Shown: positions 13,277-13,816 of the stretch, piece after piece
How positions within the stretch are numbered: the stretch's first letter is position 1
How the letters are laid out: every line of letters starts with the position of its first letter
Assembly: GCA_016870295.1 (NCBI GenBank)
Contig: VGBY01000015.1
Coordinates: 1 to 13,816, forward strand
Length of the DNA stretch: 13,816 nt
Direction: 5' to 3'
DNA from: Actinomycetota bacterium
GTDB taxonomy: Bacteria > Actinomycetota > Acidimicrobiia > Acidimicrobiales > Ilumatobacteraceae
Translations under genes and position numbers: made by a program
The notes under the pieces: model-generated
Told to the model about the DNA's origin: nothing
The model's database searches: none
The model's input: the letters and a program-made list of their open reading frames with translations, nothing else

Positions 13277-13801
13277 ATGTTCGAACGGCTGTTACGCGCG
13301 ATTGCGAGCCGATGGTTTCGCCTGGTGCTCGTGGTCTTGGTGGTGCTGTCAATCCAGACGACTCTCTTCAGCGAGATTCGGCCATTCGGATACGCCGTAC
13401 AAATCGTGGCGGTGTTCGTTGCCTGCGTCGGCTGCACGCACGACATCCAAACCGGTGCGGTCGTCGGATTGATCAGTGGTTTCATGTACGACGCCGTGCT
13501 GGCGACGCCACTTGGTGTGTCGGCAATCGTCTTTGGTGCACTCGGAGCGCTCGCAGCGTTGCTGATGCAGCCCTTTCGTGAACCCACTTGGTGGTTGCGC
13601 CTGCTTGCTGTCAGTGTCGTCGCCGGTTTCGGCGAAGTGCTCATGCCGGTGATGAAGTCGGTTGTGGGGCTGAGTGGTTGGCTCGACGCACGCATCATTG
13701 GTGCTTCTCTGGTGACGTTCGTAGCAGCGCTGATTGTCGCGTCACCACTCATCCCTGTATCACGTTGGACTTTGCGGGAACGTCTCGGTCGTGACGCCTA
13801 A
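13277..13801 (+). CDS. mreD: Rod shape-determining membrane protein MreD
   Basis: Integral membrane partner of MreC in the elongasome. 174 residues, family-typical. About six hydrophobic segments are visible: 13-31, 37-54, 58-77, 79-97, 105-125 and 139-160. IRPFGYAVQIVAV (34-46) and GLISGFMYDAVLATPLGVSAI (64-84) contain the usual MreD pattern of a G-x-x-x-D helix followed by PLG. MreD is poorly conserved, so the call rests on topology, length and position directly after mreC. The ATG has a good GGGGAAG Shine-Dalgarno (13264-13270) embedded in the last codons of mreC. The C-terminus (RWTLRERLGRDA) is basic and cytoplasmic. Confidence 0.92.
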   Translation: MFERLLRAIASRWFRLVLVVLVVLSIQTTLFSEIRPFGYAVQIVAVFVACVGCTHDIQTGAVVGLISGFMYDAVLATPLGVSAIVFGALGALAALLMQPFREPTWWLRLLAVSVVAGFGEVLMPVMKSVVGLSGWLDARIIGASLVTFVAALIVASPLIPVSRWTLRERLGRDA

Positions 13802-13816
13802 CCTCGCGCGGATGCA
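13791..13816 (+). CDS. Possible start of the next gene, perhaps PBP2 (mrdA), truncated
   Basis: A GTG at 13791 overlapping the last codons of mreD opens a frame reading VTPNLARM up to the window end. In actinobacteria the gene after mreD is usually mrdA (elongation PBP2). Eight codons cannot identify a protein, so this is a placeholder based on gene order and on the tight overlaps common in this segment. Confidence 0.3.

Noticed and set aside
12730..13752. 340-codon open frame on the minus strand antisense to mreC and mreD
   Set aside because: It covers two confidently identified plus-strand genes, has a low-complexity composition mirroring the MreC repeat, and shows no recognisable domain. 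Long antisense frames are common in high-G+C DNA.
1..13816. Mobile elements, CRISPR arrays, phage or defence genes
   Set aside because: No transposase, integrase, repeat-spacer pattern, terminal inverted repeats or known defence motifs were seen. All sizeable genes are core metabolism, proteostasis or cell-shape genes.

Overview
The window is a compact, high-G+C chromosomal segment from an actinobacterium. My best guess is class Acidimicrobiia (an Ilumatobacter-like or freshwater lineage). This is inferred from four things: the order tig-clpP-clpX-folC-ndk-mreBCD, an F420-type PPOX protein, a ClpP2-like ClpP, and very short intergenic gaps with few Shine-Dalgarno sequences. No sequence search was possible. 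I see no insertion sequence, phage, CRISPR array or other mobile element. No stretch above about 60 bp is clearly gene-free.

Left part (1-4050): the C-terminal ~476 residues of an aldehyde dehydrogenase converge on upp (uracil salvage, minus strand). A strong hairpin built into the last codons of upp lies between them. Divergent from upp is a two-gene unit, a COG3375-type GNAT acyltransferase translationally coupled to menC. MenC has every catalytic residue of the promiscuous NSAR/OSBS branch of the enolase superfamily. The pair could make o-succinylbenzoate for menaquinone, or be part of a D- to L-amino acid conversion route.

Middle (4044-5969, all minus strand): a small SH3/KOW-like unknown protein, a 'cysteine desulfurase-like' PLP enzyme that lacks the catalytic cysteine, tRNA-Pro(UGG), and an Rv2061-type PPOX/F420 protein. 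They are packed with gaps of -4, 7 and 6 nt, so the tRNA sits inside a protein-coding cluster.

Right part (5998-13816, all plus strand): protein quality control (trigger factor, ClpP, ClpX), then folate polyglutamylation (folC), nucleotide balance (ndk) and the rod-shape/elongasome genes (mreB, mreC, mreD). What may be the first codons of a PBP2 gene sit at the window edge.

The most notable non-coding signal is the hexamer TAGCCT. By eye it occurs only three times in the window on either strand. All three copies lie 6-9 nt upstream of a gene's 5' end on the correct strand (tig, ndk, tRNA-Pro). This fits a TAnnnT -10 box driving leaderless or nearly leaderless transcripts. Other points worth checking are the stop-codon-overlapping hairpins, a Ser/Thr-rich insertion in MreC, the single ClpP, and the GNAT-menC module. 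None amounts to a clearly new defence or mobile system; this is mostly a core housekeeping region.
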